From an uncultured Porphyromonadaceae bacterium (GTDB lineage: Bacteria > Bacteroidota > Bacteroidia > Bacteroidales > Barnesiellaceae): DNA of 64,000 bases. The translations under genes were made by a program, and so were the position numbers. This document shows, piece by piece, positions 16,087 to 24,939 of this stretch (the stretch's first letter is position 1; every line of letters starts with the position of its first letter). The stretch is from positions 62,001-126,000 of the forward strand of contig UPYI01000001.1 of assembly GCA_900538555.1 (NCBI GenBank). The letters are read 5' to 3'. The notes under the pieces are model-generated. The model was given only the letters and a program-made list of their open reading frames with translations, was not told where the DNA came from and ran no database searches.

Positions 16087-18588
16087 TCACCTGATTTCAA
16101 AAATTTTCAATCCGAAAGGAGGCAATTCCACTCCCGACAGATCTTTCGTCCAACGACGTTTTCCATTCACTTCGGTTCCATCCACCTTCATCCGGGTGGT
16201 AACGGGTTCGTTGCTGCTGTTCATCACGATCACATAAAGAGTCTTACCCGATACGGCAGTGAGCCATTCGCACGAAGGATTTTCGTTCGTTATCAAATGA
16301 TCGGACAGAATAAGCCGCGCTTTCTTCCCGTTTATTTTTCCGGGAGCAAAACCCAATGTCCGGTGCGGTCCTACTTTGGGAGTAATAAATCCGCGAGGGA
16401 ATGATACAGCACCTTCGCTTCTTACCTCGGCTTCCGATACCAGATAGTCCATGATCCAACCGATCTGCCACCATGCGTGGTGGGGATAAGCCCCCGGACC
16501 GGAATTGAACGAATCCCAATAGTATGAGGCGACACTGGTTTTCGGATCGACAAATCCGTCCCGTCCGTTAGCCGCAGCACGCGCCATGTCGATAAACAAG
16601 GTATCGCCCGTCATCCCGTACAACCGGGTAAACAAGCCGGCAAAGCTCGCCAGAAGAATCGGACCCCGCGTATTGGACGAACCGATAGTTCCGGCATGTT
16701 CGAAACACAATCCTGCCTGAGTGAATCCCCATGCCGGCAAATGCTGTTTACGATGCGTCTGCATTTCGGTCAGCCCGCTCGGATAGGTATAGATGTAGGT
16801 CGTGTAGTATTTTGCCGTCTGCAAGGCAGCGTCCCGATAGATTTCCTGCCCGGTAATCCGATACATTTCCAACAGAGCCTGAACACTTTGGGCTGTCGCA
16901 AAGTCGGGCGAAAAGCGGGTATCGCCGCATACGCCGATAAAGCGTCCGGTATTCACGGCTTTTTCGATAAACCAGTCGGCACCTTTCACTGCGGCATCCA
17001 GATATTTCTTGTCTTTCAATATGTCGTAAGCAACGATCAACCCGTAGAAGGTAGGGCGCAAATCCTGTAAATCGGGGTATATCGTACTTCCGTCTTTCTT
17101 GTCGATACCGATTTCCCAGCTGCCATCGGCTTTTTGGACAGAAAGCAGATAGTCGGCAGCCAGACGCATGTTCTGCCGCGCTTCCTTATCTTTCGGCGAA
17201 AAGAGCAGGATGTTGCCCAAGTCGATCAAAGCGTAGTAAGTAACCCCTATCGGCTCGATATGCTGCCCCCACTCTTCCGCCCATGAGCGGCTTTTCCACA
17301 GGTAATATTGTCCTTTCACCGCACCGCAATAAGGCGATTCCGGATCGGTATAAATCTGTTTCATCTTGAAATTGCGGGCATACGGCAAGACATCGCGCAA
17401 CAACAGCGAGTCGGAAGTGAGCGTGCCCAGCATCCACATAGCACCGTAGTCGGAATTTTTCATCGCATCTTTGTCCGAGCCTGCCACACCGCCCATATAA
17501 TCCTGCGCACCGATCATCAGGTCTTCGCATTCGGCTTGACGGAATCTCGATGTTTTTACATCGGCAAGATAACGGTACATTTTCAATACCCGATCGATCA
17601 ACGATTGCCGGTTGGTCACTTCGCGTGTTTTCTCAAAGTCGAACACATCGTACACGGCTTCCCGATACACCGTGTACCAATCTTGCGACGACACGATATA
17701 GCGGTATTCAAACCGGATATTCTCATCGGCTTTCAGAAACGATTTCGGTTGTCCGAGTACCGGATACCAAAGCGACGGGGTCAAATCGTTCCGGCGGTTC
17801 ATCATCGCATATCCGACGTTCCAATCGAAATGGGTACTTTTGATCGCATCGTGCGGCTTACGCGGATATTCCGCTTCGGGAGCCACAGCTACGGTTACCT
17901 GCTCGCCCGACAGAATAGATACGGGTGTAGTGGCACAACGGTCTTGATAGATAACGGGACGATCGGGGATATAATGCCCGTAACCGTATGCCGAGACGAA
18001 GTCGTCGCTCACCTCATCGGAATTGAGATAGCCGGGTATCACCGCCCGCCGTATCTTGTCCGCACCGGTCGTAAATATCGCCGGAGTGGAAACGGAATAG
18101 TAACCGTCTTTCGATGCGGTAAAGTCCTGCCGTACCAGAATCTGATTTCCTTCCACACGCCACGAAATACGGAGCGTACCGGCATCGGTAGCCGCTTCGA
18201 ATGTCAGAGGAGAGCGGGATACCAATTTATAACTGTCCACGGAAAAACATTCGCCTGCCGTATTCAGAGCGACTTGCGACACATTGCTTTCCCATGCCCG
18301 TGCCGGATAACGGAATACTTTTTCGGGAAACGGGATATTACGATTGGTACGGAATGTTTCCGACGGTTGCATATCGGGTTGTTCGGCAGTATACAGAACA
18401 GATTGTACGCCCGGTATCGCATTGCCGGCGATCACTGCCCCATTCGCCAATTCGATTTTTTGAAGATGCCAGTCTTGCCCGTCGCTGCTCCATTCCAGCC
18501 GCAACGAATCGCTTGCCACGGATATACGCTCCTGTGCGAATAAAGAACCGCATGTACAAATAAGACCGATAAAGATGAGATGTTTCAT
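16087..18588 (-). CDS. secreted (alpha/alpha)6-like putative carbohydrate-active protein
   Basis: 833 residues with a Sec signal peptide (ends CGSLFAQ), so periplasmic or outer-surface. The first about 320 residues look beta-rich; about 330-740 show helical repeats of the six-hairpin type (for example YALIDLGNILLFSPKDKEARQNMRLAADYLLSVQKADGSW and AALQTAKYYTTYIYTYPSG, and acidic pairs such as QAECEDLMIGAQDYMGG). The C-terminal 90 residues are a beta domain. I cannot place it in a numbered GH or PL family; a glycan hydrolase or lyase is inferred. No T9SS tail. Start at 18588 gives the signal peptide MKHLIFIGLICTCG. Divergent from lacI with an operator between them, so likely in the same regulon. 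Confidence 0.7.
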   Translation of the reverse strand: MKHLIFIGLICTCGSLFAQERISVASDSLRLEWSSDGQDWHLQKIELANGAVIAGNAIPGVQSVLYTAEQPDMQPSETFRTNRNIPFPEKVFRYPARAWESNVSQVALNTAGECFSVDSYKLVSRSPLTFEAATDAGTLRISWRVEGNQILVRQDFTASKDGYYSVSTPAIFTTGADKIRRAVIPGYLNSDEVSDDFVSAYGYGHYIPDRPVIYQDRCATTPVSILSGEQVTVAVAPEAEYPRKPHDAIKSTHFDWNVGYAMMNRRNDLTPSLWYPVLGQPKSFLKADENIRFEYRYIVSSQDWYTVYREAVYDVFDFEKTREVTNRQSLIDRVLKMYRYLADVKTSRFRQAECEDLMIGAQDYMGGVAGSDKDAMKNSDYGAMWMLGTLTSDSLLLRDVLPYARNFKMKQIYTDPESPYCGAVKGQYYLWKSRSWAEEWGQHIEPIGVTYYALIDLGNILLFSPKDKEARQNMRLAADYLLSVQKADGSWEIGIDKKDGSTIYPDLQDLRPTFYGLIVAYDILKDKKYLDAAVKGADWFIEKAVNTGRFIGVCGDTRFSPDFATAQSVQALLEMYRITGQEIYRDAALQTAKYYTTYIYTYPSGLTEMQTHRKQHLPAWGFTQAGLCFEHAGTIGSSNTRGPILLASFAGLFTRLYGMTGDTLFIDMARAAANGRDGFVDPKTSVASYYWDSFNSGPGAYPHHAWWQIGWIMDYLVSEAEVRSEGAVSFPRGFITPKVGPHRTLGFAPGKINGKKARLILSDHLITNENPSCEWLTAVSGKTLYVIVMNSSNEPVTTRMKVDGTEVNGKRRWTKDLSGVELPPFGLKIFEIR

Positions 18589-18610
18589 GGTTTTCAATTT
18601 TTTTCGGATG

Positions 18611-18618
18611 TAAAAGTA
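18611..18618 (-). promoter_or_regulatory. candidate -7 element, minus-strand promoter of the divergent region
   Basis: TACTTTTA on the minus strand (7 of 8 positions of TAnnTTTG), exactly 42 bp from the edge of the operator at 18661-18674. A competing -7-like AATCTTTG lies at 18629-18622. Confidence 0.45.
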
Positions 18619-18660
18619 TATCAAAGATTTAATTCTTTCCCATTCGTTTTTGGTATTATT

Positions 18661-18674
18661 CGTAAACGTTTACG
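18661..18674. promoter_or_regulatory. LacI-family operator 1 (perfect 14-bp palindrome)
   Basis: CGTAAACGTTTACG, a perfect palindrome with the central CG step typical of LacI/PurR/CcpA-type sites. It lies in the 169-bp gap between the lacI-type gene and the divergent secreted-protein gene, at equal 42-bp distance from -7-like elements on both sides (18618 and 18717). Two related sites are at 24633 and 56331. Confidence 0.85.
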
Positions 18675-18716
18675 ACATTTTATATTCTACATATTATATA
18701 AAAGAATCCTTTTTTG

Positions 18717-18724
18717 TTTCTTTG
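18717..18724 (+). promoter_or_regulatory. candidate -7 element of the lacI promoter
   Basis: TTTCTTTG, 7 of 8 matches to TAnnTTTG, 42 bp downstream of operator 1 and 33 bp before the lacI ATG. No TTTG at the -33 position. Confidence 0.5.
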
Positions 18725-18757
18725 CAATGATTACTAACTATTGGGACTTAAATATTC

Positions 18758-19762
18758 ATGAAAACCACCATCAAAGACATAGCGGAAGCCTTAGGGATTT
18801 CGATCGCAACCGTGTCCCGCGCCATGACGAACAGCCCGGAGATTAAACCCGATACTCGGGAGCGCGTATTGGCTATGGCGAAAAAGATGCACTACAAACC
18901 CAATATCTACGCCCGTAATCTGCTCAAAAATAAAAACAATCTGATCGGTGTGGTAGTTCCGGAATTCATCACGTTCTTTTTCCCCGAGATTATCATAGGT
19001 ATACAAGAAGTGGTAAATCCGCTCGGCTATCAGGTGTTGATCTGCCAGTCGAACGAATCGTCGGAACTGGAACGGAAAAACGTGGAAATGCTCGAAAACA
19101 ATATGGTCGAGGGTATGATTATCTCGGTAACGAAAGAATCGAAGAACTACGACCTCTACCAGCGACTGTTGAGCGAAGGTATGCCGATCGTTTTCGTAAA
19201 CCGCGTAATCGAAGACCTGAATGCCAGCCGCATTACTATCGACGATCACAAATGGGCTTTTAAGGCTGTCGAACATCTGATCAAGTGCGGATACCGGCAT
19301 ATCGCCCATCTCGCCGGAAACGAACATCTGTCGATCACCAAAGGGCGTATGCAAGGATACCTCGATGCGTTGAAAGCATACGACATTCCGGTAGACCCGC
19401 GTCTGATCATGCACGTCGGCGTACAGCAGGACAAAGCGAAAATCGGGCTGAACTACCTGCTGAACCTGAAACAGAAACCGGATGCCATATTCGCCGTAAA
19501 CGATCCGGTAGCGGTAGGCGCATTTCTGGAATTGAGGGAACGGGGTATCAAAGTTCCCGAAGAAATGGGTATCGTCGGCTTTTCGGAGTCGCCGATCGGT
19601 CGTATCATCGGTCTGTCGAGCGTTGCCCAACCGACATTCGACATCGGTCGCGCCGCTGCCGAAGTACTGGTGCAGAAGATCAAGAATCCCGACTCCCCGA
19701 TCGAATCGAGAGTACTGGAAGCCAAACTAAATATTCGAAAAACATCTTTAATCCGTAAATAA
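18758..19762 (+). CDS. LacI-family transcriptional regulator
   Basis: 334 residues, full length. Helix-turn-helix at residues 4-23 (TIKDIAEALGISIATVSRAM), hinge around 45-58 (YKPNIYARNLLKNK), then a periplasmic-binding-protein-like effector domain from about 62 (LIGVVVPEFITFFFPEIIIGIQ) with the usual GFVNR-like and FAVNDPVAVGAF segments. It should bind the palindrome CGTAAACGTTTACG found in its own promoter region and two others. Spacing of those sites suggests activation rather than repression of at least part of the locus (inference). Followed 17 bp later by the 1267-residue secreted protein gene, so the two may be co-transcribed and the gene autoregulated. Confidence 0.92.
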   Translation: MKTTIKDIAEALGISIATVSRAMTNSPEIKPDTRERVLAMAKKMHYKPNIYARNLLKNKNNLIGVVVPEFITFFFPEIIIGIQEVVNPLGYQVLICQSNESSELERKNVEMLENNMVEGMIISVTKESKNYDLYQRLLSEGMPIVFVNRVIEDLNASRITIDDHKWAFKAVEHLIKCGYRHIAHLAGNEHLSITKGRMQGYLDALKAYDIPVDPRLIMHVGVQQDKAKIGLNYLLNLKQKPDAIFAVNDPVAVGAFLELRERGIKVPEEMGIVGFSESPIGRIIGLSSVAQPTFDIGRAAAEVLVQKIKNPDSPIESRVLEAKLNIRKTSLIRK

Positions 19763-19779
19763 ACCAGAGAGAAACAACG

Positions 19780-22700
19780 ATGAAAGTATTGCAACACATA
19801 TTGACCGGACTCGCCATCCTGCTTGCCGCAAGCTCTGCTTACGGCGAGAACCTGAGGTTGGAGAACAACCGGTATGCCCTCGTGTTGGATACGGACAAAA
19901 CGAGTTTCACACTTACAGAAAAAGAGAGCGGATGTTCCGCCCATTTTACACCGACCTTTCTGGTGTTATACAAATCGACCGGCAATGCCATTGCTCCTGC
20001 AATGACCGCCCTGCCCGAAAGCAACTCGGCAAACTACTACGCCGTGAGTTGGAACGGGGTACATAATTTATTCAACAACCAAGCCGGATTCATCCGCCTG
20101 AGAAGTGCGGACAGTTTCCAACAGACCGGCGGCAACCGGATTGCATTCGAGTATTCCCAATCGGGAGAGTTTACGATCACTTCGACTCTGACCCTGCCCG
20201 AAGGTGATGGCGAGCCGGTGCTTCAAGCCGAAGTCACCGTACTCGATGCCGGCTGTTTCTCGATCGGGTACTACGGCGCACCGTCTTGTCCGGCAGACGA
20301 GGCAGCCGATTTATGGCAACCGCTGATCTGGACCGACCGCATTTTCCCGCAGGATTGCTACCTCACCCCCGAATATCATTGTACGCTGCCGGCTACGATG
20401 GTCACCCGTGAAGGTGTTACCTACGGAGTGGCAGCCGATCGGGAGGAATCCGATTTCGAACTGTTACCGACATTCAACCGAAGCGGGTTCGGAGTCGCCC
20501 TGCGCAACCGTACAGGATTCGCGCAACCGATGGTCTTCGCTCCGATCATGGGAAGTGCCCGATCGAAAAAAAAGGTTTCAGACCAAATCTCGTTCAGCTA
20601 TCGGCTGTTCGTTACCGCCAAATCCATTTCCGATACGTATGCCGATCTGTCCCAACGTCTGTTCGGATTCGGAGAGTTTCCAAGAAACAACCGTTTAGGT
20701 TCGTTAAATGAAACGTTCGAAAATATGGTGGAATACGGCATGAGCCCGTACAGTCAGTTCGATTCGGAACTGAAAGGTTCGTCGTACAATACCGATGTGA
20801 AAAATTCGGTACGGAACACGTCTGCCATGCACGCGCTGAACATCGCTTTCGCTACCGAGGATGAAACGATATTTTCGGAACGGGCTTTGCCTGTGATCGA
20901 ATACATGCTGTCGCGCGACCAAGACCTGTTTGCCCTCGTTCCTACCAGCGGAGCGGGCGGACAGAATGCCGGCAATACTTTGGGATCGCCCTGCATACGC
21001 AGCTCGGAAGCGGCGGCACTGTTTGAAATGACCAACGGGACGCACCCGTTCCTGTTGCAAACGGCTATCGACAAACAATCGAAACTGAGCAACTCCGCCC
21101 ATGAGAAGAGCTGGCGCGACCGGCTTGCCCTCTACCGTGCCAGCGGAAAAGAAGAATACCTGACCCAAGCCGCCGGCGGAGCACAAACGTATATCGGACA
21201 CCGGATCGACAACAAAGAGACGGAGTTCAGCTATACCGACCACAGCCGTTCGCCGTTCTGGTCGGCTTACGCCCCGAAGTGGATCGAACTGTACGAGATG
21301 TACGAAACGACCGGCAACGAACAATTTTTGCAAGCAGCCCACGAAGGGGCGCGGCGGTTTGCCCGCTACCTTTGGATGAGCCCGGCAGTTCCCGACCGGC
21401 GCATCACGGTGAATCAAGGTAACAAAGCCCCGGTTTATAACAACCCGTCGCTCACTCCTATGCCTATCGCAGAAGAGACCGTGGAAGCATGGAGCCTGTC
21501 TGCCGCCGGCTTACACACGGAGGCTTCGTCCACCAGCCTGTCGCATCGGGCGGTATTTATGGCACACCATGCGCCGTATATGCTGCGTATCGCCTCGCTC
21601 ACCGGCGACGGCTATCTGCGCGAAATAGCACGTTCGGCTATCATCGGACGCTATCTCAATTTCCCCGGCTACCACATCAATACCGACCGCACAACGGTAT
21701 ATGAGAAAGCCGACTTCCCATTGCGCAATCCGGAGGAACTGACTTGCACGTCGATGCATTACAGCCATGTATGGCCTATGATTTCGTTGTTGCTCGATTA
21801 CTTGGTGTCGGATGCTTACGCCTTGTCGAACGGTCGTATCGATTTCGGTTCGCAATTTGTCGAAGCATTCGCCTATTTGCAGGGACGCACCTACTACGGG
21901 CACGGTTCGTTCTACGGAACCGACAGCATCGTGCTTTATATGCCGAAAGGACTTTTGAGCGGAGGCGACCCTCAGTTGAACCATATCTCCGCCAGAAAGG
22001 GCAACAGCCTCTATTTCGCTTTCTGCAACCAATCGGATAAAGCCGTAGATGCCGTGTACACGTTGTCGCACGATCTTGCGCCTGTGCAAAACGGCAACAT
22101 AGCCCGCTGCTTTACCAATAACGAGACGGCAACCGGCAACGCCTCCATATCGGGGCAACAGTTGAGCGTGCATGTTCCAGCCCAAGGAATTACCGCTATC
22201 GAGGTTTCGGGATGTACGGTAAAGACATCATTGCAGGATGCCATGCTTTCCAACCATACGGAATGGAATATCGACCGAGGTTACTTTACAGGACTTTCCG
22301 GTGAAGCCATGATCCTCAATTTCGGTAAAGGTCATCGCTACGCCTACGCCTATTCTTCGGCTCCGAAAGGAACTTATGCCAGTCTGAACCTCCACTACGA
22401 ATTAGAGGACGGGACTACGGGTATGGTATCCGATCCGAACTATCCGTTCGAGTTTGAAATTCCCCTGCCCGACGACTGCCGGCAAATCACATTGCAACTT
22501 ACCGACGGTACGAACCTATCGTCGCAGGTAGTATTGCATCAAGGTGTCTACACCCGAGCCGCTATCGAGACAAACGAGCAGGCTGTTTTCGCGGGCGACC
22601 CGGTACGGATACAAACCGACTTGTGGGGAAAAGCCCCGTGGCAACTTACATTCGATATCGACGGAGAAACATACGTCACCGACCCCATTGCCGCATCGCC

Positions 22701-23583
22701 CTACGTCGGGGATTTGAATAGTGAACGGACGGATAATTTCAAAATTCGTCTTACCGGTGTTTCCGATGCCGAAAACGCGACGGGCGATACATCGGGCGAA
22801 ATAAGGGTATTTATCGCCAACGACTCGATACGTCCGTCGGCAGATACGTACATTCAAGAGAATACCCCCGAAAAGGATTATGCAAAAAGCAAAACGCTCG
22901 ACCTGAAAACGGCTTCGGGATGGACCCGCGAAATATATCTCCGATTCCCGCTATCTGCCATTTCGGGCGAACACGACAAATATATGTTCCGTATCTACTT
23001 GTCGCAGATAGATAAAGACCTGCGTCCGGTGATCGAACTTTCGGGGAACAGCGATCCGCTTGTCGAAATACCGACATGGAACGACCGGGAACAAGTCGCC
23101 TTCGAAGCGATCGGAGAAAAAACGGTTTCGCAAGCCTCCGCCGGCAGTTATCTGACCTGGGATGTGACACGATTCGTCGAAGCGTGCCGGTCGGAAAAAC
23201 AAACATACTGCATTTTCCGTTTGAGAATAACCGGAGGCGGCGATGCCCTGTGCCGGTTCGCATCGACGGAAAGCGGAAAGAATGAACCGGCTCTGCTGTT
23301 CATCGAGTCGGACGCATTCCCGAGCAGTTCGATAACAGATGCAACGATAGCCTGTCGCATCTATCCGAACCCGTGTAACGAATACATTATGATCCGTTGC
23401 GGGCAACAAGGACGAGCCCGGCTGACCGACCTGACCGGGCGAGTGTTAGTCACCACCATTCTGGATGCCGGTGAAACGATTTTACAGACGGGACATCTCC
23501 CCGACGGGATCTATCTGTTGCATCTCGACAGTAACGGAAATCCGATTACAAGAAAAATAATTAAACAATCTATTATTCACTAA
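19780..23583 (+). CDS. large secreted (alpha/alpha)6-like protein with DNRLRE module and T9SS sorting domain
   Basis: 1267 residues. Signal peptide ends ASSAYG. Residues about 23-300 are beta-rich, about 300-690 are helical-repeat (MVEYGMSPYSQFDSELKGSS..., KWIELYEMYETTGNEQFLQAAHEGARR), about 690-910 are beta. This whole part is clearly paralogous to the 940-residue protein at 44,658 (shared RAVFMAHHAPYMLRIA, IGRYLNFPGYHINT). An Ig-like domain (about 920-1010), a DNRLRE/CBM96-like module (about 1020-1180, starts SADTYIQEN) and a type A T9SS tail (IYPNPCNEYIMI...GIYLLHL) follow. Likely exported by T9SS and surface-attached or released. Enzymatic class not recognised; glycan-degrading role inferred from context. 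Confidence 0.75.
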   Translation: MKVLQHILTGLAILLAASSAYGENLRLENNRYALVLDTDKTSFTLTEKESGCSAHFTPTFLVLYKSTGNAIAPAMTALPESNSANYYAVSWNGVHNLFNNQAGFIRLRSADSFQQTGGNRIAFEYSQSGEFTITSTLTLPEGDGEPVLQAEVTVLDAGCFSIGYYGAPSCPADEAADLWQPLIWTDRIFPQDCYLTPEYHCTLPATMVTREGVTYGVAADREESDFELLPTFNRSGFGVALRNRTGFAQPMVFAPIMGSARSKKKVSDQISFSYRLFVTAKSISDTYADLSQRLFGFGEFPRNNRLGSLNETFENMVEYGMSPYSQFDSELKGSSYNTDVKNSVRNTSAMHALNIAFATEDETIFSERALPVIEYMLSRDQDLFALVPTSGAGGQNAGNTLGSPCIRSSEAAALFEMTNGTHPFLLQTAIDKQSKLSNSAHEKSWRDRLALYRASGKEEYLTQAAGGAQTYIGHRIDNKETEFSYTDHSRSPFWSAYAPKWIELYEMYETTGNEQFLQAAHEGARRFARYLWMSPAVPDRRITVNQGNKAPVYNNPSLTPMPIAEETVEAWSLSAAGLHTEASSTSLSHRAVFMAHHAPYMLRIASLTGDGYLREIARSAIIGRYLNFPGYHINTDRTTVYEKADFPLRNPEELTCTSMHYSHVWPMISLLLDYLVSDAYALSNGRIDFGSQFVEAFAYLQGRTYYGHGSFYGTDSIVLYMPKGLLSGGDPQLNHISARKGNSLYFAFCNQSDKAVDAVYTLSHDLAPVQNGNIARCFTNNETATGNASISGQQLSVHVPAQGITAIEVSGCTVKTSLQDAMLSNHTEWNIDRGYFTGLSGEAMILNFGKGHRYAYAYSSAPKGTYASLNLHYELEDGTTGMVSDPNYPFEFEIPLPDDCRQITLQLTDGTNLSSQVVLHQGVYTRAAIETNEQAVFAGDPVRIQTDLWGKAPWQLTFDIDGETYVTDPIAASPYVGDLNSERTDNFKIRLTGVSDAENATGDTSGEIRVFIANDSIRPSADTYIQENTPEKDYAKSKTLDLKTASGWTREIYLRFPLSAISGEHDKYMFRIYLSQIDKDLRPVIELSGNSDPLVEIPTWNDREQVAFEAIGEKTVSQASAGSYLTWDVTRFVEACRSEKQTYCIFRLRITGGGDALCRFASTESGKNEPALLFIESDAFPSSSITDATIACRIYPNPCNEYIMIRCGQQGRARLTDLTGRVLVTTILDAGETILQTGHLPDGIYLLHLDSNGNPITRKIIKQSIIH

Positions 23584-23596
23584 AACGTTTTATTGT

Positions 23597-24520
23597 ATGA
23601 AAAAAGCATTTTTACCCCTGCTTCTGGTAGCTGCCGCTTTCGGCAATGCAACCGCACAAGAATCCGTATTGGCTCCCGATACGATCATGTGTATCCACAA
23701 CGGCTTTGTCAATCAAGGCAATCAGGCTTTGACTCTCTGGAACAGCCAGAGTAACTGGAACTTCGAACTGAAAGCACAACCGAACTATGTACGTGAGGCT
23801 TTCATCAACTTCCCGCTCGATAAAATCAGCAACGATGGAAACGAAATTACGTTGTGCATTTATCTTGTAGGCGAAAAATTAGCTGCCAAACAATCCGACG
23901 GAACGCTGAATCCCAATTCCTATACTTCCGACGATCTGGGCGAAGAAGGAATCGGTATCACGGTTTACGATGTCGTGGGCTGGACTTACGACAACACCAC
24001 GACTTGGGCTACCCGTCCGTCGAGCGATAACGACGTTCTGGTCGCTACATCAAAAGCTACGAATGAATTGAAAGATCAGTTCATCAAATTCGATGTAACC
24101 AAATATGTAAAAGAACAGAAAGCTGCCGGCAAGAGCGATCTCGTATTCCGCTTCGTACTGAATGCGACGAAAGTCGGAGACGTATGGCCCTCTCTCCGTT
24201 TCCGCCAGATCAAAGAATATATCCGCGACGGCGAAACCCGTGTCGATTCAGGCTCATACTATCCCCGTCTGATCCAATCGTATTCGGGATCATCCGCTAT
24301 CGAAGCCATCGAATCGGCAGCCGGTCTTAAAGTATATCCTGCCGTAGCAACAGATGTTCTCCATATCGAAGGAGCCAATGCCGTATCGGTCTACAATGCT
24401 TGCGGCGCTTGCGTATTCAACGGAGCGGTTGCCGACGGGATCTTGTCGGTTGCCCACCTGAGCAACGGCGTTTATTTCGTAAAAGGCGGTAACAGCGTAG
24501 TCCGCTTTATCAAGAAATAA
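23597..24520 (+). CDS. secreted DNRLRE/CBM96-like protein with T9SS-type C-terminus
   Basis: 307 residues. Signal peptide ends GNATAQ. One beta-sandwich module of the DNRLRE/CBM96 type (about 25-230: REAFINFPLDKI, WTYDNTTTWATRPSS, KFDVTKYVKEQKAAGKSDLVFRF), then a T9SS sorting-like domain (KVYPAVATDVLHIEGANAVSVY ... LSNGVYFVKGG). No catalytic domain, so it may be a secreted glycan-binding protein. Only 13 bp after the 1267-residue gene, hence same operon; an R1-type terminator follows directly. Confidence 0.72.
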   Translation: MKKAFLPLLLVAAAFGNATAQESVLAPDTIMCIHNGFVNQGNQALTLWNSQSNWNFELKAQPNYVREAFINFPLDKISNDGNEITLCIYLVGEKLAAKQSDGTLNPNSYTSDDLGEEGIGITVYDVVGWTYDNTTTWATRPSSDNDVLVATSKATNELKDQFIKFDVTKYVKEQKAAGKSDLVFRFVLNATKVGDVWPSLRFRQIKEYIRDGETRVDSGSYYPRLIQSYSGSSAIEAIESAAGLKVYPAVATDVLHIEGANAVSVYNACGACVFNGAVADGILSVAHLSNGVYFVKGGNSVVRFIKK

Positions 24521-24538
24521 ACCGATCTGACTATTAAT

Positions 24539-24605
24539 AAAAAGGGGTTGTGTCGAAATGAAAATTTCGGTACAACCCTTTTTCGGTGCGTTAGCATGTT
24601 TAAAA
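24539..24605 (+). terminator. terminator hairpin with R1 tail (copy E)
   Basis: Imperfect hairpin AAAGGGGTTGTGTCGAAAT (24541-24559) with the partner ending at about 24581, then TTTCGGTGCGTTAGCATGTT, the R1 tail, and part of the R1 downstream segment (AAAATGGAGACGAAG). Ends the lacI-secreted protein unit. Confidence 0.78.
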
Positions 24606-24632
24606 TGGAGACGAAGCATACTTCGCTATATC

Positions 24633-24646
24633 CGTAAACGTTTACG
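24633..24646. promoter_or_regulatory. LacI-family operator 2 (perfect 14-bp palindrome)
   Basis: CGTAAACGTTTACG, identical to operator 1, 42 bp upstream of TATCTTTG at 24689-24696. Confidence 0.85.
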
Positions 24647-24688
24647 AGATCTCGGCGATTCCACAGATTATCCAAACGCGGATATATC

Positions 24689-24848
24689 TATCTTTGTAGA
24701 AGATAAGCGGCATCTCGGCATAGACCTCTCAAACAAGTTTGATGTCTCTGCTCTCGATTTGCAGTATCTTTGTAGAAGATAAGCGGCATCTCGGCATAGA
24801 CCTCTCAAACAAGTTTGGTGTCTCTGCTCTCGATTTGCAGTATCTTTG
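24689..24848 (+). promoter_or_regulatory. promoter region with near-perfect 76-bp tandem duplication (R2) and three -7 elements
   Basis: TATCTTTG occurs at 24689, 24765 and 24841, exactly 76 bp apart. The units 24697-24772 and 24773-24848 differ at one base only. Each unit contains CTCGGCATAG, CAAACAAGTTTG and CTGCTCTCGATTTGCAG before the -7 box. Only the first -7 is at the 42-bp distance from operator 2. Confidence 0.8.
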
Positions 24849-24853
24849 CAACA

Positions 24854-24896
24854 GATAAGGAGTTTCCGGGTCGGCTCACGACCGGGATGCCTTATC
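24854..24896 (+). promoter_or_regulatory. predicted hairpin at the mRNA 5' end
   Basis: GATAAGG (24854-24860) pairs with CCTTATC (24890-24896); an inner stem CCGG(G)TCG / CGACCGG closes the loop GCTCA. If transcription starts about 7 bp after the third -7 box, this hairpin would sit at the extreme 5' end of the message. Confidence 0.5.
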
Positions 24897-24939
24897 TCCC
24901 CGTGCATCCGAATTGTATTTTAATAAAACGCATAATATC

